NCBI GenBank assembly: GCA_934047225.1
Contig: OW204012.1
Location: 1,488,001-1,552,000, forward strand
DNA: 64,000 nt
Source of the DNA: Ypsolopha sequella
Taxonomy: Eukaryota; Arthropoda; Insecta; Lepidoptera; Ypsolophidae
Direction: 5' to 3'
Shown here in pieces: positions 42,801-55,801 of the stretch (within the stretch, counting starts at the first letter, position 1; every line of letters begins with the position of its first letter). Below the pieces are notes generated by a model. It did no database searches and was not told where the DNA came from. It was given only the letters and a program-made list of their open reading frames with translations. Both the position numbers and the translations under genes were made by a program.

Positions 42801-43499
42801 CAGTATAGGTGGTTATTTTCTTATTAACGAAATCCAAATTTACAATGAACAGAATGCCTTGACTTCTGTTATAAGTGTTCGGCTTGTCTAAGAGTAATCT
42901 AAATTTAAATTAATAGTGACTCAACAATAAGCCTGTGGCTTTTGCCTCAACTCTTGGTAAGCGACTTGTACCATTAATTTGCCTATGTAATTGAATAAAT
43001 TCATACCTAAGATTGACAAATAATTTATTTATTTATTTAGTTTATTCAGGAAATTAACAACGATATATATGTACTCTAAACAATATTTCAAAACTTAAAC
43101 TAAGGCCAATAACAAATTTCCCCAACTATAAAAAATAATAATCCAAACTTAACTAATTCGTTAGTCCGAATTTAGACTACTCGTATATTTAAACATTTAA
43201 AGACAATAAAGCAACTTAAACAAGTACCTAACGTAATCTTATAGTTTAATTTGCTCATTTGTTCGACAAGATGTTTGTGTTGTGTGGAGTTAATGTAAGA
43301 TGAGTATGTATGAGAGATTATGTGTTTGTGTAAGTGAGGGGAATGTCAAAAGGAAAGGATGTTTACCAAAATCATAATTATCATTATAATTACGGTTATT
43401 CATTAGGGCAATATAATAATATTATTATTATTATTTCTCTGGACCCCATATGTATAAAGTTCCAGTACCGCACAACTGGACATTCTGGACAATCCATCC

Positions 43500-43530
43500 G
43501 ATCCAGTGTGATCCAGTGTGATCCAGTGTG
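43500..43530 (+). repeat. Three 10-bp units (gatccagtgt)
   Basis: gatccagtgt repeats three times. The region 42.8-43.95 kb around it has no supported gene; a 112-codon minus frame crosses it but has no splice or family support. Confidence 0.7.
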
Positions 43531-43954
43531 TTGAGAAGACAAAATGCGTCTTCATAGATTTTCCGTTTCGTGACAGAGCATCGAAAACACTGCAGTTCAA
43601 TGTTCCGAAACACAAATCGAACAAAAAAGGTAGAATAAAACAATTTGTCCGCCAGTAAAGTCCGCACCGCAGCGCCCTCCCTTGCCGTGAACTGACGACC
43701 TTTAGGTTATAAGTCGCATTGTTCACTCGATTTCCACTCACTTTAAATGCACTAAAACTTCTTGTGTAGCGGGAGTATTAGATGTTGGTGCTCGGAAATA
43801 AAAAGGGTGATTAAAAATTATTGGTTGAAAGTTTTACTTGCGATTTCAGCTATTTAGAGTTCCACGTGCACAAAGGGTAAAAAAGGAACCATTATGGTAA
43901 GACTTCGTAATCCGTTCGTTCGTCTAGCCTCATAAATTTTTAAAGACTTAAGAG

Positions 43955-44150
43955 CAGTTTTGCAACCGGATTGTGAAAAACCCGCCTTTTTCTTATTAAG
44001 CGAAACAGAACACTCAAATTCCAAATTCACTCAAAATTTATTCAACAGAACCTTATTACCTATGTATTGTGTATTTTGCCATCGCAAAGTTTCCATTGGT
44101 CTCTGTAAATTTAATTTCAAAAAAATTTAATTTAAAATGAATTGTAACTC
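43955..44150. mobile_element. Repeat with ccgcctttttctta block (copy 1)
   Basis: cgcctttttct.attaa.cgaaac, ttcaacagaaccttattacc and caaagtttccattggt recur at 51025-51245, where both inverted arms are preserved. Here one arm is truncated. Confidence 0.6.
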
Positions 44151-44154
44151 TATT

Positions 44155-44420
44155 TATTCCGATTGGATTACAAAATATCTAGGTTCCCAAATATCTATTT
44201 TATAAGAACACTGATTTAAACGTGAAATATGAGAAAAATAAGTTTTCTATGGAAATTTCGTCTTCAAATCAGTGTTTATATAAAATAGACATTCATGAAC
44301 CTAAATATTCTGTTATCCAATCGGAAAAAAAAAACACATTATCTTAAGAATATGTTTATTTTACAAATGATTTTTGTATTCTGTTTGTATGAACTATGCA
44401 TCCTCTGCCGGACTCTACGG
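44155..44420. mobile_element. Relative of the 23.3-kb TIR element
   Basis: gattacaaaatatctaggttcc / ggt.cctaaatattctgt inverted pair and the shared tgtttgtatgaact block link it to 23323-24241. Confidence 0.6.
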
Positions 44421-45439
44421 GTGATTTTGAAACACTATTAAAAACAGAAAACATAGACCTTCGGTTTGAAAGTAGATTACCACTTTGTACGCATCTTATA
44501 TAATTGTGTTAGTTATATACAAGGTAGGTTTAATTATCTAGGATTAGTTAATACAAATATAAATAATTACAAACAGTCATTTTATAATTGATTACATAAT
44601 ATATTTTACTTTATATATAGAAGAGCCTGTTCAGAACTTGCGTCACTTCCGGTACGACCTTTTTAACGAAGTATAGCTTATTTATAATTATTTAATCGTT
44701 AATTATTTGTTATTATTAGTAATTGTTCATATTAATTAAATGCTTATTTGATCGAAATTATAAAAAAATTCAAATAACCTCAAAGCGAATGCGCCGCTAT
44801 ATTATTATAATAACCATTTCTTCTGTGATTGAGTAAAGAGGCGGCGTAAAAAGTATCACTTCAAATAATTTACGCTTGTGTCCCTGACACAAACCACTGC
44901 ATTTCTTTTGTTTGTACGTATGTTTTACTTCAAAGTATCAAGACATCACGTGCGATCTACAATCCACAAATTTACCCAATTTCCACACAATTTGCTTTTC
45001 TCATTCGACATATTGTACTACGATTTACTTTCGTCCTTATTGACACACTCTATCCCTTTCACACACTCATTAAAATCCATATGTTGGAGTGAAACAGTAA
45101 AACATTAAGGTACGAGCGTGAATGTATGTTTTCTCTTAATTCATCTTATGTCTCATGCGACACAGGCACATTTACACAAGGAAGAAAGAGAGAGAGAATG
45201 ATTTAAGATGACGCATACGTCACATGTTAATAATGACTGTTTAATTTTGGGGTGCGTTTAAGGGGAAGCTTGATGAAATTTAAGAACATTTTGGTTGAAG
45301 AATTTTACAAAGCTTTCTTTTAGAGAGATTTTTAAACAAGATGAAGTCTCCATTAATGGAATTTCATATTTAAAGATGATTTTCTCTGTGTCCTATTGAA
45401 ATGGGTTGCTTTGTATAAGAGATGTTACGAATGTCATAT

Positions 45440-45520
45440 TTTTGACATTCGCGAATGCGAATGCGAGTGCGAATGTTTGGAATGCGAATGTGCGAATGCC
45501 AGTGTGATTGCGAATGTTCA
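45440..45520 (+). repeat. Degenerate gcgaat microsatellite
   Basis: gcgaatgcgaatgcgagtgcg and variants. 44.42-45.44 and 45.52-45.87 kb show no gene; a 76-codon plus frame at 44878-45108 is unsupported. Confidence 0.8.
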
Positions 45521-45879
45521 GGAAAAGCATAAAAATATATTTAGTTCAGGTTAAATCAATGTTAATAAAGTCATAATTTTTATTACTTATTTTGAAATCG
45601 TAATTTTATAATTTTTCTCGCAAACATTGCAATTCGCATGGTCTCGATCTGCAGGTGCGAAAAAACGCTATATCTCATTGGCTCGAAAACGATTAAAAAC
45701 TTGTCAACTGTTTCACCGATAAAATTTCAGCATTTTCAAGCGGATTATACCGAGAACGATACTCTCCTTGAAATAAAGTAGAAATTATGATATTGCAACG
45801 TAATTCATTTGTGAAAAAAAAATTGTTTGTACCTAAATGTAACACGTGACTAATCAATGCAATAAAAAAGCTGACCAAG

Positions 45880-45990
45880 GGTGAGTCGGACTCGTGCACA
45901 AAGGTTTCCGTACCATTATCTATAAAAACGGCAAAAAAAAACATGTCTGTTGTATGGGAGCCTAATAAAGAAAAACCTAAGTCTCTAAAA
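45880..45990 (+). repeat. Dispersed repeat with gagtcggactcg block (copy 1)
   Basis: gtgagtcggactcgtgcac, ccattatctataaaaacgg and gtatgggagcc also occur at 50655-50940 and 56610-56880. Confidence 0.7.
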
Positions 45991-46267
45991 ACTTCAATCA
46001 ATCAAACCTTTTCTTCCGTCGTTGTATTTCGAGTAGTATTCCCCTTAACACCGTTTTCCTTATAGCTCGGTGTAACGCTCATTAGTAAAGTTTTAATTCA
46101 CAAACTTTCACTCAATGAATTTCAACTGAAGCCAAGTTTCAGGTATTATTGATAATAATTTAGTGTGTTAATAGTGTTACTGTAACACCTATGGTGTTAA
46201 TTAATGTTATTGGAAGTAATTATGTTTAAGTTATGTAACTTGAAATGAGTCAAGCTTGTTTAGTTAA

Positions 46268-47075
46268 GGCGATATGCGAAAAAAATACGGCTGTTTCTTT
46301 TCTGTGTATTTCATGAAATACACGGAAAACTTCAATAAATTTCTGGTATATGCACTTTGACTATTAAATCTAGGGTTTAGAAATTGGAAAACAGGTTTGG
46401 ATACATTTTCCTCGATAGAAATTATTGTTGAAATGAGGTCTTCAAACACACTTTTTTTCCTCGTTTGACGAATAGGAACCATATATACAGAACTCAACAT
46501 ATTTTATTATGTGTGTTTCAACAATATCTAGAGATTTTATTTTTGAAATTTTGCTAGCGATTTTAGTTTTTTTTCAATGCATGTGCTCGTAAAGGCCCAC
46601 TTTTTATGCATCAAAACCGAACAGAAAGTCGATTATTTTGCCCTAGGGCTTTATTATTATTGTTTTTTTTAATTTATTTACAATGGTTGGCTAACCTGCA
46701 GCCTTTCTTGTGTACCATAGACGTTATACTTTTTCTTCCACTGTTTAACGGCTCTGGATACAGTCCCTTTGAGCCAATTATAATTTAAAGTTCACAATAT
46801 TATATTTGTTTTCATTTCCTCACACTATGCATTGAAAAATGTAGTATGATACACGGGCGTAAAAGCAATAAATTACTCGGTTACGTTTAAAAATAAAACG
46901 TTTAAAAAAACGTTTACGTTTAAAATCGTCCTCGTAATTTATTCCTTTGCTCCCTTGTAGCATAAACTACTATTAATAAAGATATAAAACCAACTTTTTC
47001 CTTTTTGCCCTGAATCCGCCCTTCTCGCACTGCGCGATTTTTCGCTTGGAGTGACAGTGACAAAAATAAAATTCG
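46268..47075 (+). mobile_element. Dispersed repeat carrying a nested family R copy
   Basis: gcgatatgcgaaa...tttcatgaaatacacggaaaa...caacaatatctagagatttt resumes after the nested copy as tctcgcactg.gcg.ttttcgcttgg. The same order occurs at 57627-57755 plus 60939-61230, where a Penelope-like element interrupts it instead. Confidence 0.75.
46575..46976 (+). mobile_element. Repeat family R, copy 3
   Basis: caatgcatgtgctcgtaaag through agcataaactactatta; inserted in the 46268-47075 repeat. Confidence 0.8.
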
Positions 47076-47559
47076 CAAAGCCTCTGAACCATTCGTACCG
47101 AGAGCATGTATCGATACTTTGACTTTAGTATCAACTAAAAAACATGTTATGTTTGTTTGTGGATACTATGTTATTATTGTTTTTATCTACTCCCATACTG
47201 CAATAAGGCAATTGCAACATTAAAAGCAGTTTTGTTTAGATTGTTTATCCGATGTTATAAGAGTACATTATAACACGTCGATTCTGCGCTTCGACTGATC
47301 CAATTTATAATAATAACGCTAGAGATCCAATCAATAACAGAGGCGAGAAATAAGTACCGATCTTGTTTCTTAAACCACGCCCCCTTTCAAGCCGCATTAC
47401 CGAGACGACGCACCCGAGTTTCATGAACGAATGTTCTACTTATTATTTTTCGTGAAATTGTTTTTTGAAAATATTATCAATAAAGACGATATTTTTAATG
47501 GTCGTAGATAACATATTAAGTATTAATAATTATTATTTTAAATTTAATTAGTACATACA

Positions 47560-47960
47560 TACAAGTTCCCACGCCTACCTTCCAGAGGGGAAGAGAGGGA
47601 CAACAGATTTCCATCTGCTACGATCCTGTTACACCTTTTTCGCCTCTTTCAAATCCATCAATCTAGTCATACAAACTCTTCTATTTCGGCTACTTTTGAC
47701 ATTGCCCTTCTTCACAATTTGGTCAGCATACGTCCTTCTAAGGCGGCCTGGTCGAGCTGTACCTTCCACTTGTACACCATAAATTTCTTTCGTCACTCTA
47801 CTTTCATTCATCCTCTCTACATGTCCAAACCACTGAAGCATTCCTTTTTCTATTCTAGTAACTACATCTTCTTTCATGCCGCAACGATCCCGTATGTCAA
47901 TATTTTTCACTCTATCATTCAATGTTAAACCACACACACTCCGTAAATTGTATTATTTAA
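47560..47960 (-). pseudogene. LINE RT C-terminal fragment (WFGHVERM)
   Basis: The minus frame reads RDRCGMKEDVVTRIEKGMLQ, WFGHVERMNESRVTKEIYG, then GRLRRTYADQI. This is the conserved region after the thumb of RTE-like insect LINEs. The catalytic domain is missing. It is a 5'-truncated, probably inactive piece next to a family R copy. Confidence 0.8.
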
Positions 47961-47975
47961 TTATTTATTTATTTT

Positions 47976-48367
47976 CAATGCAAGTGCTCGTAAAGGCCCA
48001 CTTTTTATGAATCAAAACCGAACAGAAAGTGGATTATTTTGCCCTAGGGCTTTATTATTATTATTATTTTTTTATTTGTTTGCAATGGTTGGCTAACCTG
48101 CAGCTTTTCCTGTGTACCATAGATGTTATACTTTTTTTCCACTGTTTAACGGCTCTGGATACAATCCTTTTGAGCCAATCATAATTTAAAGTTCACAAGA
48201 TTATATTTGTTTTCATTTGCTCACACTATGCATTGAAAAACGTAGTATGATACACGGGCGTAAAAGCAATAAATTACTCGGTTACGTTTACAACACTCGC
48301 TACGCTCGTGTTTTAAATCGTCCTCGTAATTTATACCTTTTGGCCCTTGTAGCATAAACTACTATTA
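47976..48367 (+). mobile_element. Repeat family R, copy 4
   Basis: caatgcaagtgctcgtaaag to agcataaactactatta, with a small extra acactcgctacgctcgtg block before the terminal hairpin. Confidence 0.8.
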
Positions 48368-48924
48368 TGATAGGAAATCAAACAGCTTTAAATCTAATCT
48401 AGACATAACATGGTAATGCAAATTAGCCTATAGTTTTCACAATTGAATATAAATACAGTTGATTTGTGAACTGCCTAGTAAATAAGAAAACATTCAGTGT
48501 AATGTAATATAATATATATAATATATTTACTTGTTGTAGATAATATATCTAATTGATAATATATAAATATGTGTTTATATAACACAAAGCTGTATCTATA
48601 CCAGCGTAAAATACTTGTTTTTTTGTTAGTGCACTAAACCTTTATCAAGTCACTTCTTAAAAAATAGATTATGTTCCAGTTGCAAAAAATGCTTTTCTTT
48701 TTGACGTCAAAAGATACACAATAAAACAGCAATACTAAAAGTACATAACAGCCGGAATAAAAGTATTGTTTGCAACTGAACATAATTAGACATTGGAACA
48801 CTCGTGCAAAACTATTACGAAACTCATTTCGTAAACAAGCACTCGTGTGACACAATGTCTCAATTATGCTACAGATGCACAAAATACCATACTTTTATTT
48901 ACAAAAAATGTATGTAAAGCATTG

Positions 48925-49355
48925 TATGCTCAGTCGGTAGGACAACGGACTCTTATAAACTTTGCGACCCGGGTTCAAATCCTTAACGGTCACGCATGCA
49001 CCATTGATGCCCAATGACATGTCAGAGGTGTTCCGAGTGTGAACTGTGAAATGCAAGTCATAGCTTCCATACCTCCGCTTCTGACCCACGATTATTACGT
49101 GCCAACTTGATGGGTGTGGTGAGCCCTATCGCCGTTCTTCGGGCACAATTATACGCTTTTTAGTGCATGCAGGTTTCCTCACGATGTTATACTTCACCGT
49201 TTAACAAGTAGTAAGTATTAAGTCACAGAATTAGGTACTACAAATACTAAGCACATAAATTCTGAAAAACTCATTGGTGCATTGCCCGACCGGGGATCGA
49301 ACCTGTATCTCAAGATTGAGAGGCCAGCGTTCTACCCCTGAGCTACCGCTGTTTG
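48925..49355 (+). mobile_element. Composite SINE with tRNA-like modules at both ends
   Basis: At the left, tatgctcagtcggtaggac (A-box-like) and gggttcaaatcc (B box) about 40 nt apart; at the right, on the minus strand, tagctcaggggtagaacg and aggttcgatcccc. The middle blocks match 4340-5020 and 7433-7880. No evidence of a functional tRNA. Confidence 0.7.
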
Positions 49356-50654
49356 CTCACCGATGGCAAAAATTTTGATTAAAACCTCGTAAACCAAGCT
49401 CGCTGGTTCATAAACCTAATTTTATTACACTGCCGGAGCAGGTGTGAGCCTGACGTGGTAGATTGTGAGCCTTATCTGTTGGTAGTAAAGGTGGTTTCAC
49501 TCCGACAAGCAAGGTATTTTCTCAGCCATGCAAGTTGTTGGTCATAGTACGTAAAAATCTTTCTTGAAGGCTACATTTATAGTCTCTGCAAAGCTGAAAA
49601 CTAGATGCAAAACGCTGAAATCAGGAAAAATAGTTTGGCCAAGTTGGAGCCTTCGGCACTTTGGCATCTATATTATTGATATTTATTATATGCTTTCAAG
49701 GTTCCTTAACCGTATTTTGTATATGGAACCCTAAAAAAATTATGGTTAAAATATGCAGTTCTGGCTAAAAACGTCTTCTCGGTTATTTCACAATTAGGAC
49801 AATCGAAAAATGTACTTTTGTGTGACATCCCTTTTAGTATTCCAGTTTTTTGTGCATTGGAAGGAAAGAAGACTACAATATACAATACAAATATGCTATA
49901 CGAGCACGTACGCGTCGATTAGATAAATTTGACAGATAGAGTCGATAAATTCTAAACGACAACCCTTATTGCAATGAAATAAGAGTTACATTTTTATTTA
50001 TCGAATCGATGTCGAGTCGATACCAAGTTCATGCTAGTACCCATGCTGCCATTAAAAACTCAAATTTGAAAAATATTGTTCGGGACTCGGGTTGGGGGTG
50101 TTAAGTTGTGTTGATAAAACAACCGCAAAGCCGAAAAGTGCTAATGATTGAAAGGCGAAACTGCGGCTAAAAGCAGTGGAATAAACATTTATAACTACTT
50201 ATTAAAATAATGACTGATCTATAAAAAAAATATTGGGTGATGGAAACATTCATTTTTAAAGCAAAAACCATGGGAATTTTCCCTAAAACCTTTAGAAATA
50301 AAACACCGAAACGACACTTAACGCAAAAATAAACACTTTTATTATTAAAAGTGTCCCTGCAAGCCCACCTGGGCACTTTTAAATGAGCTCGCAGTTTATT
50401 TATTATAAAGGGTTAATTTTCAAAATGGCCGCCACACTGGGCTTGCAATAACTTTCAGAATGGGTCTCTAAGACCCCTGATTACTTCAGGTGCAGTTTTA
50501 ACCCGCTATAAGATGTCGTTTCTGGTTGAAAGTGGGGTAATGTTTTCCTAAATGTTTAAGCATGGCGAGAAATATGCTGAGTGAGAGATAAACTATGGGC
50601 GCACCGTGGGTAACCCTGTATCGAGTAACAAGATGTAACCAATTCGGAGATATG

Positions 50655-50940
50655 TAGAAAAAACCAGCCAAGTACGAGTCGGACTCGCGCACGAAGGGTT
50701 CCGTGCCATTATCTATAAAAACGGCAAAAAAAACATGTCTGTTATATGGGAGCCCCCTTAAATATTTGTTTTATTCTGTTTTTTAGTATTTGCTGTTATA
50801 GCGGCAACAGAAATGCATCATCTGTGAAAATTTCAACTGTCTATCTATCACGGTTCATGAGATACAGCCTGGTAACAGACGGACAGACGGACACACAAAC
50901 GGACAGACAGTTAATAAATGCAGTAATTTGAACAGTCAGC
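50655..50940 (+). repeat. Dispersed repeat with gagtcggactcg block (copy 2)
   Basis: agccaagtacgagtcggact to acagacggacagacggaca. 49.36-50.65 kb holds no supported gene. Confidence 0.7.
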
Positions 50941-51024
50941 ACAAAAAAAATATTTTTCTGATTAAAAAAATCTCGTTTATAAATAACAAGTAAGAGCCTA
51001 CTACGTTCGAAATTGTGATTGCGA

Positions 51025-51245
51025 AAAACGCGCCTTTTTCTAATTAATCGAAACAACACTTAAATTAAAAATTCACTCAATAGTTATTCAACAAAACCTT
51101 ATTACCTTATTACTGTATATGTAATAATCACAAAGTTTCCATTGGTTTCTGTAAATTAGAATTCCAAAAATTTCGAATTAAAGTGTTCTGTTTCGATTAA
51201 TTAGAAAAAGGCCGGTTTTTTACAATCCGGCTGCGAAACCGCTCT
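51025..51245. mobile_element. Fold-back MITE (cgcctttttctaattaatcg arms)
   Basis: cgcctttttctaattaatcg and cgattaattagaaaaaggc are inverted ends of a 220-bp element; related to 43955-44150. Confidence 0.75.
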
Positions 51246-51478
51246 TAAAAAAATAAAGTTTGCGCGTCCTATGTTGGTATTAACGTGAATCAGCCTGATT
51301 TTATGATACAAGATGATTTAGTCACACAAGACAGGGACAAAATCTACTGATCACACTGAAAAGTTTTCGAAAAGAAACACACCTGCAAAAAAAAAACGTT
51401 TACTTACTAATTTTGAAAACTCACCGTGAGTACATTACAAGGTTGGTACATTTTATGGATCTGACGAGTGGCGTGCAC

Positions 51479-51712
51479 AGAACTTTTTGCTGGAAAAGCA
51501 ATCAATTGGTCAAGAATAACAATAAAAAAAACATGAAAAAGTTTGAAAAAAAAAATGTATGACACCAGGGTAGACAATGTCTACCCTATAGTGAAAATTT
51601 CTAATACAAACTTTTTTTTTCAAAGTGATATTTAAATTTTTTCATATTTTTTTTATTGTTATTCTTGACCAATTGCTTGCTTTTCCAGCAAAAAGTTCTG
51701 TGCACGCCATTG
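51479..51712. mobile_element. hAT-type MITE (third family member)
   Basis: tggcgtgcacagaac ... gttctgtgcacgccat. The flanks ctgacgag and ctgacgtg agree at 7 of 8 bases. Interior as in 34328-34588, but shortened. Confidence 0.75.
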
Positions 51713-52334
51713 CTGACGTGGATTGTCCAATTCGCAATAAGTTTGATTCTCACTATGTCCTATAATCGAGGTCCTATTCTCACAATGTTCGATTCGCAAA
51801 AAGTTTGATTCTTGCAATGTCCTATAATCAAGGTGATTTGAAAACTGTTAACAAGGAACAACATTATTAGGCAGGGGAGAGAAACTATTTTGAACCTGTG
51901 TGTTTATAATTTGCAGAATGTCCTGCGGCGAAACAACTGTAGCTATACAATCAGAGCTAGACTGAAAACAAGCAGGCTACGTAACAATAGAACATTTTCG
52001 TGCTCATCTCAGCTAATGTTCACTTTTAATCTAGAACTACGCCTCGGGACGCCATTGTGACGGACAGACAGACCGGACCGCGGATTTACCATGCATTCTT
52101 GTTTCGGGAGTCGTTGCGTTGAAATGGAAAAGGGTTTCGATGCAGTTTTGATTATGTTTGCTACACCTGCCAAATCTTGAAATGTGTTTCTTTTGCGCAG
52201 TTTGACTTTCGAATTAAATTTAAAGACGATACGAATTAAAATCGCATGACAAAAAAGAAACACAATATCAGATTTGGCAGGCGCATCGACGTTTTATTTT
52301 TTTCTTGAAAACGTGTACACTTGAAAAATAATAT

Positions 52335-52830
52335 TAAGAGGATGGCATACCCTAGCAACTTTTTTTATTACCCGTCCAGCACAATAAGTCGAATGGCAAA
52401 GACCTTATTCGCTTTTCATAGAGGCGATTATATGTTGGCTCTTTGACCTCTTGTTCTAGGACACGTAATACTAGTGATCACGCAGCGAAACAACAGATTG
52501 GTGTGTTTTTAGCTAATATTGAAATATTTTGTAGTGAAAAAAATATTGAATTTAGGTAAAACCCTTCATATTTCTATTCAATTTTTTACAAAAAAAAAAT
52601 CAAGTTGATCTCTAAACCGCGTTTTGGAAACGAACGTTTGAAAACCAAAAAAAAGTGTGTGGAAAACATTATTTTTTTGACAAAAGTATAAATCTTGATA
52701 TATTGTTTATAGGTGGAATCTCTAGATAAAAGATCGATAAATCAAATATATTTTCTTCCATATTTGTAGAGATCTAGTTTATTCTAATGAACCTTGAAAA
52801 CCTGGTGTTGTTGATGTTCTAGCGTCGGGT
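52335..52830 (+). repeat. 500-bp dispersed repeat, second copy
   Basis: Matches 29391-29910 from aggatggcataccctagcaa on. 51.72-52.33 kb has no supported gene; the 84-codon minus frame at 52009-52263 lacks support. Confidence 0.75.
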
Positions 52831-53277
52831 ATCCACTTAAGGCACTGCTATTATTTTGTCAAGGCAAGTATTTAAACGCACAACAAAAAATACTATAATG
52901 ATACTACAGTGTTCTATCAAAAATACTAACTGCACATCAAGAAAATACTGACTTGCACACTAAAATACTAACTGTGCTCTTATAGGATTTTTGGATTGTC
53001 AAAAAAAATAAAGGTTTGATATGGCGAGTCACTGAACGTAGTTCCTAGTAACCTGACTTAAGCTATAGGCTCTCTTCTGTGCTGAAGGATTTCTGATGGC
53101 AAATTTAGTGTGCAAAACAGTATTTTTGATGTGCAAATAAAAATATTGCTTTTGTCAATAACGTATTCACGAAAACAAAAAAAACAATATTGCTTTTTCT
53201 TTGTGATTTTTGAAGTATTATCTGATTTTGTTTAATTTGCGAAATCCATCGCTATGAATACTCTTAATATTACTGAG

Positions 53278-53661
53278 AGTGCATTACAAACTAGAAAATA
53301 TCAATCAGAAACAAATCCAAAGACAAGAATTTGAAAAAATTCCCCGGGCCAGGATTCGAACCTGCGACCTCTTGTTATCAAGACAAGCGCGCTACCAATT
53401 GCGCCACCGAGGTTCCTACCTAGACCGGCGAATTCTTCCATCATACTTGTCCACCGTTATTTTGGCATCTGCTTGATATACTGGCTTGTACTGCACATAC
53501 AGAACGCTCACGAGGGCGTTATGTGATATCACGCCTTGTTCTTAAGAAACAGATGGCGCTGTTGTCACTACAATATTGTTGCTTCCTGGCTCGGGGAATT
53601 TTATCAAATTCTTGTCTTTGGATTTGTTTCTGATTGATATTTTCTAGTTTGTAATGTACTC
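53278..53661. mobile_element. Hairpin element containing a tRNA-like block
   Basis: Arms of about 68 bp (gcattacaaactagaaaata ... tattttctagtttgtaatg) enclose gattcgaacctgcgacctct...gcgcgctaccaattgcgcc, which on the minus strand reads as a tRNA-like D arm, anticodon arm and TTCGAA T-loop (about 53346-53413). Acceptor and T-stem pairing is poor, so it is more likely SINE-derived than a working tRNA. Confidence 0.65.
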
Positions 53662-54463
53662 TAAATAATATTATATGATTATTTATAGTAATGAGAATTT
53701 CAAGGATACTATAAGTCATTTGGTATATGTTTTACGAAAATATATCCAATTGTTTATTATTAAAAAAGAGTCTATATGAAATTATTTTTCTTTTTTTAGA
53801 TGTAATAATGTTGTATATTTTTAAAATTTGTTTATGAAGCATTTGCTATTCGATACGGAAAATGGCCCACCAACCAAAAAATATATAAAGCCTATAAAAA
53901 GACCAATATGATGTCATAGCTGGAAAACTGACTAAAAAACATTAAAAAAAAACCTATTCACTTTCCTCAAGAAAAATTCTTAGATTCCCAAAGCAAAACA
54001 TCCTTAAAACTATATCATGGCAAACTCCATAGTATTCCATCATAACAAAATAGATACCTGATCCTTGATGCATCCTACTTGCAATAGTACATTGTTCACC
54101 GAGGGAAGAAAGGGAATCGCACTTTCTCCCGAGTGATACATAGTGCTTTATACTACACCTACGAGGAAAATAAAAGACAAATTATGTTTAAAAACACTTG
54201 TACGTATCCACATATAATATAGGTACCTACTTTCCACACTCGTGTCAGGTAAAGTTACTCTTAGCTTTCATTAGATAGAAGCTAGCTAGTAATTTTACAA
54301 ATTTAAAATTCAGATAAAACAAAAAAAGTGATTTGCGCGTGATTTTAACGTTTTGATTCCTTTGATAACATCAGTAGGTAACAATTGACATACCTGGTTA
54401 TAAACTTCTTGGTATTCCTAATTCTTTAGGAATCTTAAAATATTTACTGCTCCTTGCCTTTAT

Positions 54464-54948
54464 ATGTTTGTTCTACTATGTGGCCTAGTGAGAAATATTC
54501 ATAAATTTGAGAGCAATGACAATAAGAAAAAACGATTACTGTCAAGAAGGCAAGATATTTATATCGAAACACCAAGCCCACGGCTTCGAGTGGTGAATCA
54601 CTGCAGCCGCTATCAAGCAGTAAAACTGTTCAACAAATTGCCCACTGAACTGAAAAATATTGAGAACTTTAAACAATTTAAGTATAAACTAGAACAGTAT
54701 CTGCTGACAAACTGCTTTTACTCAGTTGAGGAATATGTAAATAGGTAGCTTAAGTTGTGATTGACTTCAGAATATGTGACATTTTTATTGATTTTTATTT
54801 GCTAATATCCTTTGTTTGTCTTATTAACGTCTAATTTTTGTTTTTAGGTTGTAAGTATAACATTTTATAATTTGTAATACTGTTATTTCAAATACGATGT
54901 AAAAATTGTTTATGAATAAATAAATGAAATGAAATGAAATGGTGACCT
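54464..54948 (+). pseudogene. Jockey/CR1-type LINE 3' end with (gaaat)n tail
   Basis: A 94-codon frame ending FNKLPTELKNIENFKQFKYK then YLLTNCFYSVEEYVNR, the usual C-terminus of these reverse transcriptases, followed by about 190 nt of 3' UTR, aataaataaatg and a gaaat repeat tail (to 54947). 5'-truncated, so immobile. Confidence 0.8.
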
Positions 54949-54999
54949 AATTTAATCATATAATGCCAAAAGACAAAAAGTCTTTATGTCCGAGGTCGG

Positions 55000-55207
55000 A
55001 AAATGATACTGGCCACTTGCTCGTGCTATATTAAAAAAAAAACAGCACGTTAACAATCGATTTGCATATACTTTTTCTGCCCGCTCAAGCACGTTAACAA
55101 TGGATTTTCATACACTTTTTCCGCCCGTATATTTGTATAACAGTAATGACGTATTTTCTGCATCGTTTTCAAAAAAGTAAGAAGGTACTTTCCGAGCAGG
55201 TGTAGTA
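55000..55207. repeat. Inverted counterpart of the 2.4-2.8 kb repeat
   Basis: Two acgttaacaat...ttgcatatac/ttttcatacac units and ggtactttccgagcaggtgt are reverse complements of the 2431-2640 stretch. The other end of the unit, with gtgctttatactacacc, is at 54085-54170. Confidence 0.65.
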
Positions 55208-55801
55208 TAAAATAAATACCTCCAGCGCAGGGACTTCATCCGCCGATGACAGACCCTCGCTTGCTTGACAACGAATTCAGAAGGAATTCGAAACATGTCG
55301 CGTATCGCGAAATAAATAATTTTCAATCAATACTTTTTTCTTTATATAATATTATAACCTATTTAAAAGAAATAAATAATTCATGAAGTCGATCCGTCTT
55401 TATACTTAATCATGAATTCAACTTACAATAGTAACAAATCTAAAATAGATACCTAAATAATACCGACTGTGTTCTCAAAGGGTTACAAAATACGCGGGAC
55501 AGCAAAACCGTCCCTTTGTGGAGGCGACTGTATTACAGATATTATAATCTGTAGACGCAGAAAGGGTTTTGTTTGTGTTTTTTTTTTATTTGTTTTTTTT
55601 TAATCTTACGATTGTGACTGGATCGGTAAGGGCGACGAAAGTTTGCGAATATTTTGTGCAGAATGATTGAAGTATGGCGCGGCAATGAAATACAATGCAA
55701 TGTCTCCCTTTTGCCATGAAAGTTCCTTAACCCTATGTTTTTCCATTGTAGAAAAGGGTATCCATTTAAAATTAAACTTTGCAAACAATAACCGGTTAAA
55801 T

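Noticed and set aside
43403..43741. 112-codon minus frame as a further host exon
   Set aside because: No acceptor/donor pair with a matching phase, unlike the other exons, and it overlaps a short tandem repeat.
45693..46001. 102-codon minus frame as an upstream host exon
   Set aside because: Its middle is a dispersed repeat (the gagtcggactcg block) found three times in the window.
46606..46788. 60-codon plus frame in a family R repeat
   Set aside because: Other copies of the repeat break it; no family similarity.
53346..53413. A functional tRNA gene on the minus strand
   Set aside because: Arms look tRNA-like, but acceptor and T-stem pairing is poor and it lies within inverted arms, so SINE origin is more likely.
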